Below, in pieces: positions 39,970-50,739 of a stretch of 64,000 nucleotides of DNA. The notes under the pieces were generated by a model, which was given only the letters and a program-made list of their open reading frames with translations, had not been told where the DNA came from and did no database searches. The DNA is taken from positions 17,539,917-17,603,916 of the forward strand of contig NC_092571.1 of NCBI RefSeq assembly GCF_037975245.1, written 5' to 3'. The position numbers and the translations under genes are program-made. The DNA comes from Apostichopus japonicus (taxonomy: Eukaryota; Echinodermata; Holothuroidea; Aspidochirotida; Stichopodidae). Every line of letters begins with the position of its first letter. The stretch's first letter is position 1.

Positions 39970-40145
39970 ACTGTTAGCAAACTGCTTATCCACTAGAGAG
40001 CCTGTGTAGGAGAATGTGTAAAAGTAAGTTGGCCTGACTTTTCGATCCTGGCAGGATCTTCTTCAAAGGCTAAATGACAAGTAACAGAAGGGACAAAAAC
40101 ACGCACAGAATACACACAGGTTAATGAGCATGGTGTACACAAAGA
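39970..40145 (-). repeat. hairpin repeat with hammerhead-like core, copy B
   Basis: On the minus strand the core is TTGAAGA, stem GATCC/GGATC, GAAAAGTCAGGC. The outer stem has decayed to GCCT/AGGC. Downstream CTTACTTTTACACATTCTC, CACAGGCT and GATAAGCAGTTTG match copy C. Confidence 0.7.
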
Positions 40146-40149
40146 GATA

Positions 40150-41640
40150 GATGTAAGGGGATTAGTAGACAAGGGATGGAGAGAAGAAAGAAAGAAACCA
40201 ACAGGGCAAGAGGAGAGGTAGGAGATAAACAGTGGAGGGACAAAGAGAGGATTGAGGGAAGGGGGTAGGAAATAAATTAAGTGAAGCGCTAGATACTAGC
40301 TCCAACAAGCTACAGATGTGTGAGTGTGCATAGTATTGCTGTACAGGCTACTTCCCATTCACATCAGTGTTAATTGCACTTTAGTTGACCATCTGCACAC
40401 AAACTCATTTATCAGATTAATTAACAGGCTCTATGAATCAACAAATCTCCCTTGACCGTTTAATTGACCATCTAAAACTGACCGAGCTAACACTTTTTGT
40501 CTTCTCTCTTTCATTGATTTCTGGCCAGGTATAAATAGGTATCAGACTCACCCAAGGTTAACGGTAAACTGCCATATAGGTCAAATATGCTATCTGTTTA
40601 CTCAATGCTGTGTATAGTCTTTCAATTGTGTAGGTATACTGTACTTATCCAGTGCATGCAGTAGCAGTAAACAATACAGGGTCAAACAACAATGTAAACT
40701 ACGAGATACACAATACTACAGTGTGCATTCCAAGAAGTAATAAACAATATCCATACATCAAAACAACTTGCAACTATCATAAAGGCAGTTTGCATATAAA
40801 AATACTTGGCAAACTTTAGGAAAACAATTATATATACTGACATACAGATCTGGCTCAAAACGTGACCTTTTTGGTCCAATATCAGCGTTTCTATTACTTT
40901 TTTTTCTTGCACAGGGATCAACGGTGTGTGTATGTGTGAGGGGGAGGGAAGAATACTCTGTTAAGAAAGGTTAATCCTGCAGAAATTTCTACAGCAAAAT
41001 AAAATCCTTTTTTTTAAATTATTTTTCCAGTTGTCTAAATTTAGCCTAGGCTGACTGTCACCTGGTTGCAAGGACAGTTGGCAGAATTCAAGTAAAATAA
41101 TTAAACCAGTTTCAAGATAAACTTCTGAATTTTTTTTTTTCAAAATGAATTTGATGAGTTTATAAGAAAAACTTGAGATACCCAACTTTACTGACGTTTT
41201 AATACCCTCTGATTTATCCAAAATGCAGACCCTGTAAGGCCAAACAACTTATGAATATAGATCATTCGCTTACTATTTTTGACATTTATCTGACAATTCA
41301 AACAAGTACATGGGTTACGCACATGCTAGAAAGAGATCAACTTGGCAAAGGGAAATCTAAATCATACCTAAGACATGTGAAATATCGATATAGTCAAAGA
41401 GATGGGAAGCAATGAGTCATAGTATTTGTAATACTTGTTGAACTTTACATTACAGAGGTCAACCATGGTCATCAAGAGTCCATGACTCCATGGCCTAAAA
41501 TAGCAAACATGCGCAGATGGCAAAATGCCACATTGTACGTCCCTTCATATTGTCAGACATGTCCTTTAATTTGTATCCCATTTCTCGATTTACATATAAA
41601 ATTAAAATTGGCAAAAAAATATCTATTTATTCCTGGTTAT
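40150..41640. other. intron 1, no supported gene
   Basis: Mixed AT-rich DNA with a short purine-rich stretch at 40155-40265. No exon or element beyond those listed separately. Confidence 0.4.
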
Positions 41641-41665
41641 TAGATGACTGGTCTAGTTTGCTTCC

Positions 41666-41944
41666 ATTGTGTGGACAGGTATTGCCCTCTTTTAAATTCA
41701 TCCTATATTTTCTTCCTATACAATGATGTACTAAAACTTAAAAAGTATGGAATTTAAAGCTAAAACTTACCAAAACAAATAGCCAATTTTTGTTCTGAAT
41801 AACTATTGTGTGGACAGGTATTGCCCTCTTTTAAATTCATCCTATATTTTCTTCCTATACAATGATGTACTAAAACTTAGAAAGCATGGAATTAACAGCT
41901 AAAACTTACCAAAACAAATAGCCAATTTTTGCTCTGAATAGCTA
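41666..41944. repeat. 139-bp tandem duplication
   Basis: Two adjacent copies beginning TTGTGTGGACAGGTATTGCC and ending CCAATTTTTG.TCTGAATA, about 95 percent identical, so recent. Each contains an inverse donor-like TTTTG/GTAAGT on the minus strand but no coding potential. Just after the pair, GATCCTGCTAGGAT plus GAAA (41948-41965) may be a worn trace of the hairpin repeat. Confidence 0.93.
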
Positions 41945-42650
41945 ACGGATCCTGCTAGGATGAAAAATTGTCTGATTCCTGCAACAATTGTTTACAAACA
42001 ATACAGTAGATTTACAAAAGGTTAATTAAAGATGTAAATTTTCCTTCAATTCCCTTGTGAACCTTCCTTGGATGAGACATCAACTACGCACAGTGTACAT
42101 ATACAGAAGGAACCAAAGCTGGTTTCACCAAGACCATATAAGCAAAACAAACATAAATTTTTCCGCGTATTTCTCAGGCTACTTCGCACACCTGCTATTT
42201 TTAAATGAATGAACCGTTTGAAATTCCAAGCCACAGACACATGCAGCAGTCTGTACATGTATATATTGATTAGAAATATGTATTGTTCATTCAAGGTCAC
42301 CGATTATTCTTTGTCCCAGTTCACTGAAAGTTTGCCTGAGCCACAGACTGCAAACCAAACAGATAGTTTTGTTCATATCAGAAGCACGTCATCGTAGCTA
42401 GTGTACCGTCTAGTAATAATTAAACTTGTCCAAGTTATAAGTGGAATTTAAGCAGATCTGGCGAACTGATGGAAATTAATCATTAACACATAACTTGACT
42501 GACAATCATAAATTCAGGGTATCATAGAGAAAATATAAGACAAAGAAATCATGGCTACATTCATGTAGAAATCAAGCGAGATATCAGGTTTTGGCATCCA
42601 ACAAAATACCCCAAAACTTGCTTTGATAATTGTTGATCTGGAAGGAAGAG

Positions 42651-42735
42651 AAAGTGGGTGTTGACTATTTAAAGTGGATGTTGACTATAAAGGGGGTGTT
42701 GACTATAAAGTGGGTGTTGACCCTAAAGTGGGTCA
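42651..42735. repeat. 18-20-bp tandem repeat
   Basis: GTGGGTGTTGACTATAAA repeats about four times with spacing 20, 18 and 18. It precedes copy 4 of the splice-donor repeat. Confidence 0.88.
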
Positions 42736-42835
42736 GTGGGGGCAGCAGAGCTAAAAATTGTTACCGACTGTTGTTAGGCTTGGTAGATTTGAGTGCATAT
42801 GTTGAATGGAGACAGGTAAGAGAGGAGTGAATTGG
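42735..42835 (+). repeat. splice-donor-ending dispersed repeat, copy 4
   Basis: Ends GAATGGAGACAGGTAAGAGA; donor-like part 42809-42820. The preceding GGTAGATTTGAGTGCAT resembles copy 2. Confidence 0.6.
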
Positions 42836-45194
42836 TTATTACTGGCTTGGTTATATTTAAGTGTCTTTTTTTTACAAATTGCAATTAATTAGCTAAATTA
42901 GAATAGTAGATCAGGAAGTTAGGTAGGGGGATATTGGTGTCAATGAAGGAAAGGGGGTGAATGAGGTACACACTTTTAAGCTCTCTTAATTCTCACATTA
43001 TCTGAGTACTACAGAAAGTGTGTAAATGTTTTTAATATTTTCCATATTTCATGATATATATAAATTTTGAAAACATAATATTCCTTTGCTTTCATTTGCA
43101 AGCGATGTTTCACTACAGCTAAGAAGCTTCTACCACCCGTGTGAGAGTTTGCATATCACACACCATTTTCAACATGATTAAACTGAGAACAAAAAGTACG
43201 TACAGTACACACTACACAGAGAACACAGAGCAAAAATAGAGGTATTGGAACGTAAAGAAAATACAGTACTTGTGCAAAACTAAGCAGGCCAAAATTAAAA
43301 AAGATTGTCACAACCTTTCATATATTCATTGATAACCCTTAAAGAAAAGAAAGGTTGCTAAGCAAGTGGCCTGCAGTCAACTGCACACAGAAACTGCATA
43401 CAGACTGAATTCCTCACGAACCAAGGTAAACCTTCCTGCTAAAGGACAGCTAGACTCTTGGGTCAGTGTTTTATAGACGACTTCCTATCACATGCAACCT
43501 CCTTAATAAGAGGTACAGTACAACAAGTAAAGGAAGGTCACTAGTTGTAACTAGATCTTCTGTTTTCTGAAAATGAGTCTCTCAGAGTTTTAGCTCTTTT
43601 TTTCAGATGTCAAGTCTTCCAACTAAGTTGATTTTGCTTTTCCTTCCACTTTCTCTCCACCCTTCCAAAGCCAATATTACTGTACTTAAACATAAAATAT
43701 GTGGAGCCTTCTGTTGTTACTGAGAGGAATACCTGTTGTAGTGCTCAGCTTTAATAAGAATGTCCTTTGGTTTAGAAGCAGACGTTGATCAGCTCATCAA
43801 GCCTAGGCATGTCAAATAGTGCATCACTTTCCCAGCAGAAACAACAAACTGAAGAGAGGGTAGGCATATAACCTAATTTACATACTAAAATCATTGCAGA
43901 AGGGTTGGTTGTTGCCCTGCATAAACAGCTAAGACTCCCCACCAACATGAATGCGCTGAAAAGATGACTAACATACTTACCTATATTTAATTGTGACATG
44001 TGCCAGACTGTTATAAGACACTGCTGATTATCCCAGGATTAATAGTGTTATATATATAACACAATTAATTTTTGAGGCTATTTATCAATTCAAGTGGCTG
44101 GACACCTTAGCCTATTCAACACAACGACCTTTAGGTCAGTTTCTCAGATGCAGCACAAAACTCAAAGGAAAAAAAAAGAAAAAAAAAGAAATTAAAATGG
44201 CCTCAAAATAGAGTTCATTGTACCGTAACTTGAGTGTATCTGGTGGGAAGTGAAAAATAGGGTGATCTAAATTTAACAATGAAACACAACCTGCAACATT
44301 GATTAATGTTACCTTAGGATGTGTAACCAATTTGAGTAATATGACTTCACAATTGAGGCGAGGGAGGCCCAACCTGAGCTGCCTCGATTGAGCGTATAGC
44401 GCGGCCGCTAGGGAATTCTTTCTTGCAACTCGGTTACCGACGTGAGGTGCAACTTAAGCTTCTAGACACGCATGATATTGTCTAGACAAGATAATAAACA
44501 ACCTGCAGTAGGTGAGGCCAAAATATTTAAAAGTTTATGCATATTCATGTTTCTCACTAGGTCATGTGCCTTAGCTATATATATAAATACCGACTCTTGT
44601 GTTACAATGAATGCTACGACAAATAAAAACATTCGTCAATTTGATTTAACAGGGGGGGGGGGGGGGAGTGTGAATTCAGAGACAGTGTGGAGGATGGATG
44701 AAGGATGTAAGTAGCATAAATGGTAAGAATGGCAATGTCTGTGTACCTTAATCCGTTTGCTATAGATCTGTCACTCTTCCATTTGAAGTTAGCAATTTAA
44801 CCAGGGTGACAAATTGTCAAATAACTTCATAATTGAAACGTTCTGTTTAAAGAGTCATCGAGTGGCCATTTTGCTGGCAGCAAACAGTTTAATAGGTTGC
44901 TTATTTACTGCATTACACTGACTAATGGGTTGTGTGTTGTGGGGGGTGGGGATGGTGGGGGGGTTAAAAGACTAAGGTAATGAAGTACTGGCAAGCTTCC
45001 TTGTATGTAATGACTGGTAGTTGCATAAAAAAGGTATTTCAAAACTTTACCTGGTTTAGATACTTAGGAGAAATTAACTTAAATTCCTCATGACCATGGT
45101 TATCTAGAGGTATGTACTGCCAAGTAATACACACAAATACCTTGATTGCTCATAAAAACACATAGATGTATCAAATTTAGCCAGGAAAGAAAGA

Positions 45195-45254
45195 GAGAAG
45201 GTGAAGGGAGGTGAAGGGAGGGTGAACAGGGGTGAACGGAGGTGACCGGTCGGC
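45195..45254. repeat. short GGTGAA tandem repeat
   Basis: GAAGGTGAAGGGAGGTGAAG and similar 11-13-bp units, ending in GAGGTGACCGG where splice-donor repeat copy 5 begins. Confidence 0.7.
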
Positions 45255-45355
45255 GGTCATCAAGGGAGGTCACTGTGAAAAGGTTACCAGGTCACTCTGG
45301 ACACGGTTGAGTGAGAGAACTAAAGTTTTGAGGAGACAGGTAAGCGATAAATCAA
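45255..45355 (+). repeat. splice-donor-ending dispersed repeat, copy 5
   Basis: GAAAAGGTTACCAGGTCACT, then GGACACGGTTGAGTGAGAGA, ending GAGGAGACAGGTAAGCGA. The donor-like part is 45333-45344. Confidence 0.7.
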
Positions 45356-46099
45356 CGTTAATACTATACCTACAGCACTGTACCTCCTTCAACAACTAAG
45401 AGGATTAAGCTGGCTTCCCCATGCACCGATAACTACTTGGCTATGTTTTTGCTGGCTCTTGACGAGCTAACATATATGTCAACATTCCTGATCATTTGCA
45501 TCCTTCCCTTCAAACCAAACTGATACTTTTCTGAAACCATTCCAAACCACCACTTTAATTCAAACCAACCAACTATACCTGTACAGACAGATATAGAAAC
45601 AATAATAAACCCTAGGTAATAGCTGTACAGTCCATTAGATATATATACAGTACAGAAACAATAATAAATCCAGCACAAGTCTATATTTATACTTTATTTG
45701 TCAGAAGTAGGTTTCAAGAACAAACTCGCTTTGACATTTTAGATCTATTAAAAGACATTTTGACGTCACAAAACAGCGTGCAATCACATCCTCTATGGGC
45801 CCTGGTCGATCAATATTATGGACACTGGGGACCCATGATAATAACTCCCCCCATCCCCTCCCACCCCAACAAAGAAGAATGACATCAATATCCTGTCACG
45901 TAATTGTTGCATCCACTCCAGCCAATGTAGTCAATTAATTCTTCTTTCAATCGACAGATAACGTTTCTCCTGTGTACATAGAAAAAATCCACAGGATAAT
46001 TCTTAGCAAGGATATCCTCTAGAAATTCTTCCAAGGGAACATTGACAAGCTGAACAAGAACCGTTGTGCAATGATTTGTATTGCACTGCAGATCTCCGC

Positions 46100-46420
46100 A
46101 GACAGGATTCAGGATCTTCGCTTGCAATATATTCCAACTCACTCCTCCAACAAACTGTATTTAACTGTTCCTAAACCACGCTTGAAGACCTATGGTTACA
46201 GAAGCTTCTAATACTCTGGCTCTTATCTCTGGAACAAGTTACCAGATCACATTCGAAAATGCTCTAAACTTTCACATTCAAAAGTCTACTTAAGACCCAT
46301 CTTTTCACTTGTTCTTTTGTAAATTAATCTGCTTTCTTTGTAAAGCGCCTTGAGCAGTGACTTAAAAGGTCCACTGATTTGGCATTATATAGGTCTCATT
46401 TATTATTAGTAGTATTATTA
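46100..46420 (+). pseudogene. 3' end of a non-LTR retrotransposon reverse transcriptase
   Basis: The plus strand encodes VPKPRLKTYG, then after a stop SYLWNKLPDHIRKC, then in the next frame FKSLLKTHLF. This series (VPR.RLKTYG, LWN.LP..IR, FK..LKTHLF) is the usual C-terminus of RTE/CR1-like reverse-transcriptase proteins. One internal stop and one frameshift show it is dead. It runs into a 3' region (TTTGTAAAGCGCCTTGAGCA) and an ATT-rich tail. Only the last 70 or so codons remain, the 5' truncation typical of LINE insertion. Confidence 0.8.
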
Positions 46421-46429
46421 TCTGATGTT

Positions 46430-49400
46430 ATATTTCGCTTCTTTGCATACTTATCCCTCTCCTCACAACCCTGTTGCAACACCATGTCAAATCTTCCCTT
46501 TTAGTGCAAACCTCATCAGTTGTGGGATTTCCAAATGACATGACTGGGGAGGGGAGGGTGGGGGAGGGGAGGGTAGGGTAGGGGAGGGAGAGTCAAAACA
46601 ATTAATGTTTGTTGGTGTAGTGGTACTGAAACTGTTATACTGTATGTGGTGACTCTATGCTCAACCGTGTTAAAATCGTTGCTGTGAAAGTTGTTGGATG
46701 GGGGAGTGAAACATGCCCCCTCCTCTTCTGGACCTTGGACTCAGGTAACTAGTGAGGGGCATTATGTCAATAAAGACATGCAGCCAAAACAAAGGACTAC
46801 TGTAGTATGCTAAAAGAAGCAGATAACAGGTTCAATGCAAAGAAAGTGCTAAATTGACATATACCCTAATTAAGGTACTTCATAGGTAGAATTTCAAAAA
46901 GTATCACTTTCCACAATTATTTACACCAATTGCACTGTGAATATATTATCACATGTAAATCCATATCAAGTTGGATGCATTTTGTGTGAAATATGTGCAA
47001 CCTTCAGATTGCTCTCCATAGGCATGCCATATTCAGTACTATGGTGTATGGAAAGACAACATTTTTACTTCCTATTATACCTATTTTCATTTTAAGAATT
47101 TGATTGTCAGCCCTATAGATGGTCCCGGTCCAGTGCAGGTTACAAACCCTGTTTGATCTATAGACAATAATTTCTTTGTTGTTTCAAAATTCTATTTTAT
47201 CTTCAACACAATAGGCAACAAAGGGCAGCAAATGCAGGCTGACTGTGTTAATACTTTTCGTTTCTTACTGTAACTTATCTTTATTGAATCAGGTCATTTC
47301 ACCAGGCTTTTAAATTCTTCAATGTTATTCTCCCCACGTACAGCACGCCTTTCATTGTATGAGACAATACTTGGATACAGTATTAAATAAGCCCATTTAA
47401 ATCAGTTCAATAATATTTACAATAATATTCACTTGTAAATAAAGATGAAAAGTTAATTTAGTGCTTTCAGATCTAACAGATTCAATAGGCCCTTTGATCA
47501 TCTGCCAAATAAAAACAGAACAAAAGCCAGAAACTTGATGAAAGAAATCCATCCCTGCTCTGAAAAGATAAACGTAGCGCTCCGCATTGTATCTGATGAC
47601 TACGGGGCTTACTCCCACATACTATACTCTGGATTGAGTCTGGTGTTTGCCAAGCGCAGTTAGTGGAAATTAAACATAATTCTGCAACTTCCCTTCAATT
47701 TTTGGCAAAGAGTCCCTTTACAGTTGTTTACCTTTGAGGATAATATGCTCACTACAGTATATGGGGTAACGGTATACTGTATATAGTACAATTTGTCTTT
47801 AGCTACAGTACAGTATGATACATATAGCTAGGCTATGGGCCGGCCCACAGTAAATCAATTATATATACATGGTACATGCACGCATGCATACATGCACACA
47901 GTGAGAGCGTAGTAGGAATACATACTACAGTATGTGTACACAGTTTTAAGTATACATACATAATCAGGCATTTAAAGAGAAAAAAAATTATACAGATATG
48001 TTGAAACTGTACAGCTAGAAGGAACTAAATATATGTATGATGTGTATAAGAGGTGCACAATCAATAAGCATGTCATATAGAATATAGGGTTGGACATATG
48101 TATCAAGTACAGTATGTATGGAAGGGACGCTTCATGTGAGAGGAGGCACATACATTATGTATGAGATGGAGAAACACATGCATGTAAACACATGCATGTG
48201 TATGCATGTTAAGAGAGGGACGCATAGAGGAGGCACACATACTGTACATACCCAATTAGTTTGTATAAGGGATGACATTGTTACGTATAAATTTTAGTAC
48301 TTAAAGTACTTAAAAGTGCATATTAACATTCAGGGTATAATTAAGCGTTCAATTTGCTTTGTGTAGCAGTTTGGAGGGCAACTCTGAAACTTTGCTTCTT
48401 GTGTAATGTGTAATGATATATAGTTTGCTGTGTACAAAACTGCTATACATCTTTGCAATTGTATACATTTTCCCATTTCGCATTAGCATTTTGCATTAGC
48501 AATTAAATTCCCTTGTTATTGCATTTAAGAGACATATCAGCAAGCGTATAGTTGGCAAACATGTAATTTGGTGTGTGTATAGCTAGCATCCACCATGTTT
48601 GAACATATTTTTGGTTCAACTAAAGTCTGCGCAAAACCATTCATGAATTATGAAGATAGTTCAAGATGCTCCTATACAACCCTCTCCCTGCACCTGTTCC
48701 CTCCCCCTCCCTTCAACTCCCTCCCCTCTCCCATTCCCATATTTTGGAGGCCTTCTTATATACTGCCCTCTACTGCACCTAGATTAAGGGTAGATCTAGG
48801 AATGTCAGGAGAAAGGAATGTGGCCCTGTGAGAGGAGGAAGCGGGGAGGGGGGTTTGGGTGCCCTATATTATCCCTCTGAAAAATGTAAAACCTTAGATG
48901 TGAAATGGTGCATTCGGAGCCATTTTTTAGCATATTAATAAGATCTCCAATAAAGTTTAATTGTGCTAACTTTCTGCTGCTTCTAATTTTTTTTGATCTG
49001 TGACTGAAAATACATAAATGATTAAATGGTGAACTTAACAGTTTATATACAGAAGTAGTGGTAGTGCAGCGTAGTGCTAATGTAAAGGTTAATAAATGCT
49101 CAAGCCATGTATCCTTACTGACTGAGAACAAGAGCCCTCTTACTTGTAGTGCAGGCAAAATACCTTGCCTTTTATGTAACTTACAGAAACCAAGGCCACA
49201 CCATAACAGTGTGCATGTATGTAAGCACATGTTGAGTGCTGTATGTAAATACTTGTATGCAAAGACGACCGTATACCAATGAGCTGAATGACTTTGCAGG
49301 AGGTATAAAATATATACCTTCACATGACAGGATGTAAACAATGTAATCAGCTGATCATCGGTTCACTGCATTGGCATATATATATAACACTGTACATATT

Positions 49401-50460
49401 GCACAAATAAAGCCACCGATTGCCCAATCAAGGATGCACCTTTAAAAGATCAGCAAAATGTTATTTTTAAAGTAAATCTTTACCGAGTGGAAGGTACTCA
49501 ACTGCTAATGAGTCTGTGTTAATAGTTTTGTTTGTTTCCGGTTAACATGTTCATATCGGATAATATGTACAATTTCTTTGTAACATAGATAGAAATTCTG
49601 TGCAAATTCAATGCAATACAGTATTTATAAACATATATAAATATATTCATATACGATTTTAGATACAAATAATTTAGATACATTTGTATATGAAGCTCAG
49701 TTTCATCCACTTCTAGCTTCATTCGGTCAGCCACTACAAAACTGTCTGTCCAGTGCCATAGTCCAATGGTTTTATTGGTTCTATTGGTTTTATTACATTA
49801 ATCTGCTTAAGTCTGTATAGTCGTTGGAAACAATATTTCGGCCAGCCAATTCTAACAAATCAAGTCTGTGTGTTGAAATGTTGAAATCATGTAATATACT
49901 GTATGCTGCAGTTTCCAAGTAACAACATCGGATTAATTTCGGACGGCCGATATAGTGATAAGTCATAACCATACACATGACTTAACAAGCATGGTAGCAG
50001 GTTATCTCGTTGGGTAGCGTGTTTGCCGAGGGGAGGGGATGAGGGCTGGCCTCATAGCGATGACAGAATAGCAAAACCAATGTAATTTAGGGGTGGGGCA
50101 AGTGGAGGGTAAAACATTTGACCGAGGGGCTCCCCCACTGGTTATGCTACTGCCACCCCCTTTTCTCTGCATGCAGGGCTACATATTACACAATAATTGA
50201 CAAATATTCAACAAATGCTGGATATAAAGATATCAAAAATGCCTGGCTTCCAACACAACAAAGATATCCTCCATCCAGTCCAGCTCACATCCTCCTTCCT
50301 TCCCCCTTCCCACTTATCTTTCCCTCTAAAAGCATACATACATAACCCTGCCCAAGATATGGGCAAGTAGCTTTTAAACCACATGACCTAATTTTCTTAA
50401 ATTTTGTAGCAGAATTATTGGCACAATCATTACGATGTGTCTTAGTTTGGAGCACGATAT
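46430..50460. other. left part of first intron region, no supported gene
   Basis: Contains a G-rich quadruplex-prone run (46546-46592), a purine/TACA-rich zone with imperfect GAGGAGGCACA repeats (48130-48245) and otherwise AT-rich DNA. The 178-codon minus-strand frame at 48805-49341 has no domain signature, ordinary AT-rich composition and no supporting splice context. Confidence 0.4.
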
Positions 50461-50470
50461 GATGCCTTAC

Positions 50471-50582
50471 CTCTTCTCCTATACACAAAGGCAACTCCCA
50501 ATGAAATCTGGATGATGACAGTGAAAATGGACACCACCACCGCCAAATCAAAACTCCAAGGTTGCACACAACTGGCAGACAT
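50471..50582 (-). CDS. first coding exon, N-terminal membrane anchor of coiled-coil protein
   Basis: Read on the minus strand, ATG at 50582 opens 37 codons plus one base before an AAGAG/GTAAGG donor. A TAG lies in the same frame four codons upstream of the ATG, so this is a true start of the frame and not an internal exon. The peptide begins MSASCVQPWSFD, continues with about 22 uncharged residues (LAVVVSIFTVII and on to GVAFVY) and ends in RRR. This is a membrane helix, and the three arginines put the downstream part in the cytosol by the positive-inside rule. The exon ends with one base of a codon. The 21-kb exon starts with the remaining two, giving Ala at the junction. The topology (short outside N-terminus, one helix, long coiled coil) resembles kinectin or p180, but the sequence does not obviously belong to them. 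Linking it across a 29-kb intron is inference. Confidence 0.55.
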
Positions 50583-50720
50583 TGGAAAAGACTAACGACA
50601 TCCAACAGAAAAGGTTTCTTTCACCGGTTCCTGACCAGTTTTGCACTTTGAGTTTATGAAGCGGTCCACAGGCATGTGTGGACAGCACTATACTGTAAAG
50701 TGCTCTCTATGCACACAGTA

Positions 50721-50731
50721 GCTATATAAAC
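50721..50731 (-). promoter_or_regulatory. TATA-like box upstream of the membrane-anchor exon
   Basis: The minus strand reads GTTTATATAGC about 140 bases before the ATG at 50582. A start site about 30 bases downstream would give a 5' leader of roughly 110 nt, which is reasonable. The surrounding DNA is AT-rich, so a chance TATA is possible. Confidence 0.25.
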
Positions 50732-50739
50732 ACACAGTC

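Noticed and set aside
43983-44010. Minus-strand donor ATAG/GTAAGT after ATGTCACAATTAAATATA
   Set aside because: The upstream open stretch is only a few codons and the base composition is ordinary intron.
45885-46142. 85-codon minus-strand frame beside the LINE fragment
   Set aside because: Its right part is antisense to the reverse-transcriptase remnant and its left part shows no splice signals or known motif.
48805-49341. 178-codon frame on the minus strand, longest in the window
   Set aside because: No domain, no codon periodicity evident by eye, and a cysteine/histidine/leucine mix typical of random AT-rich DNA; several possible reading frames nearby are equally open.
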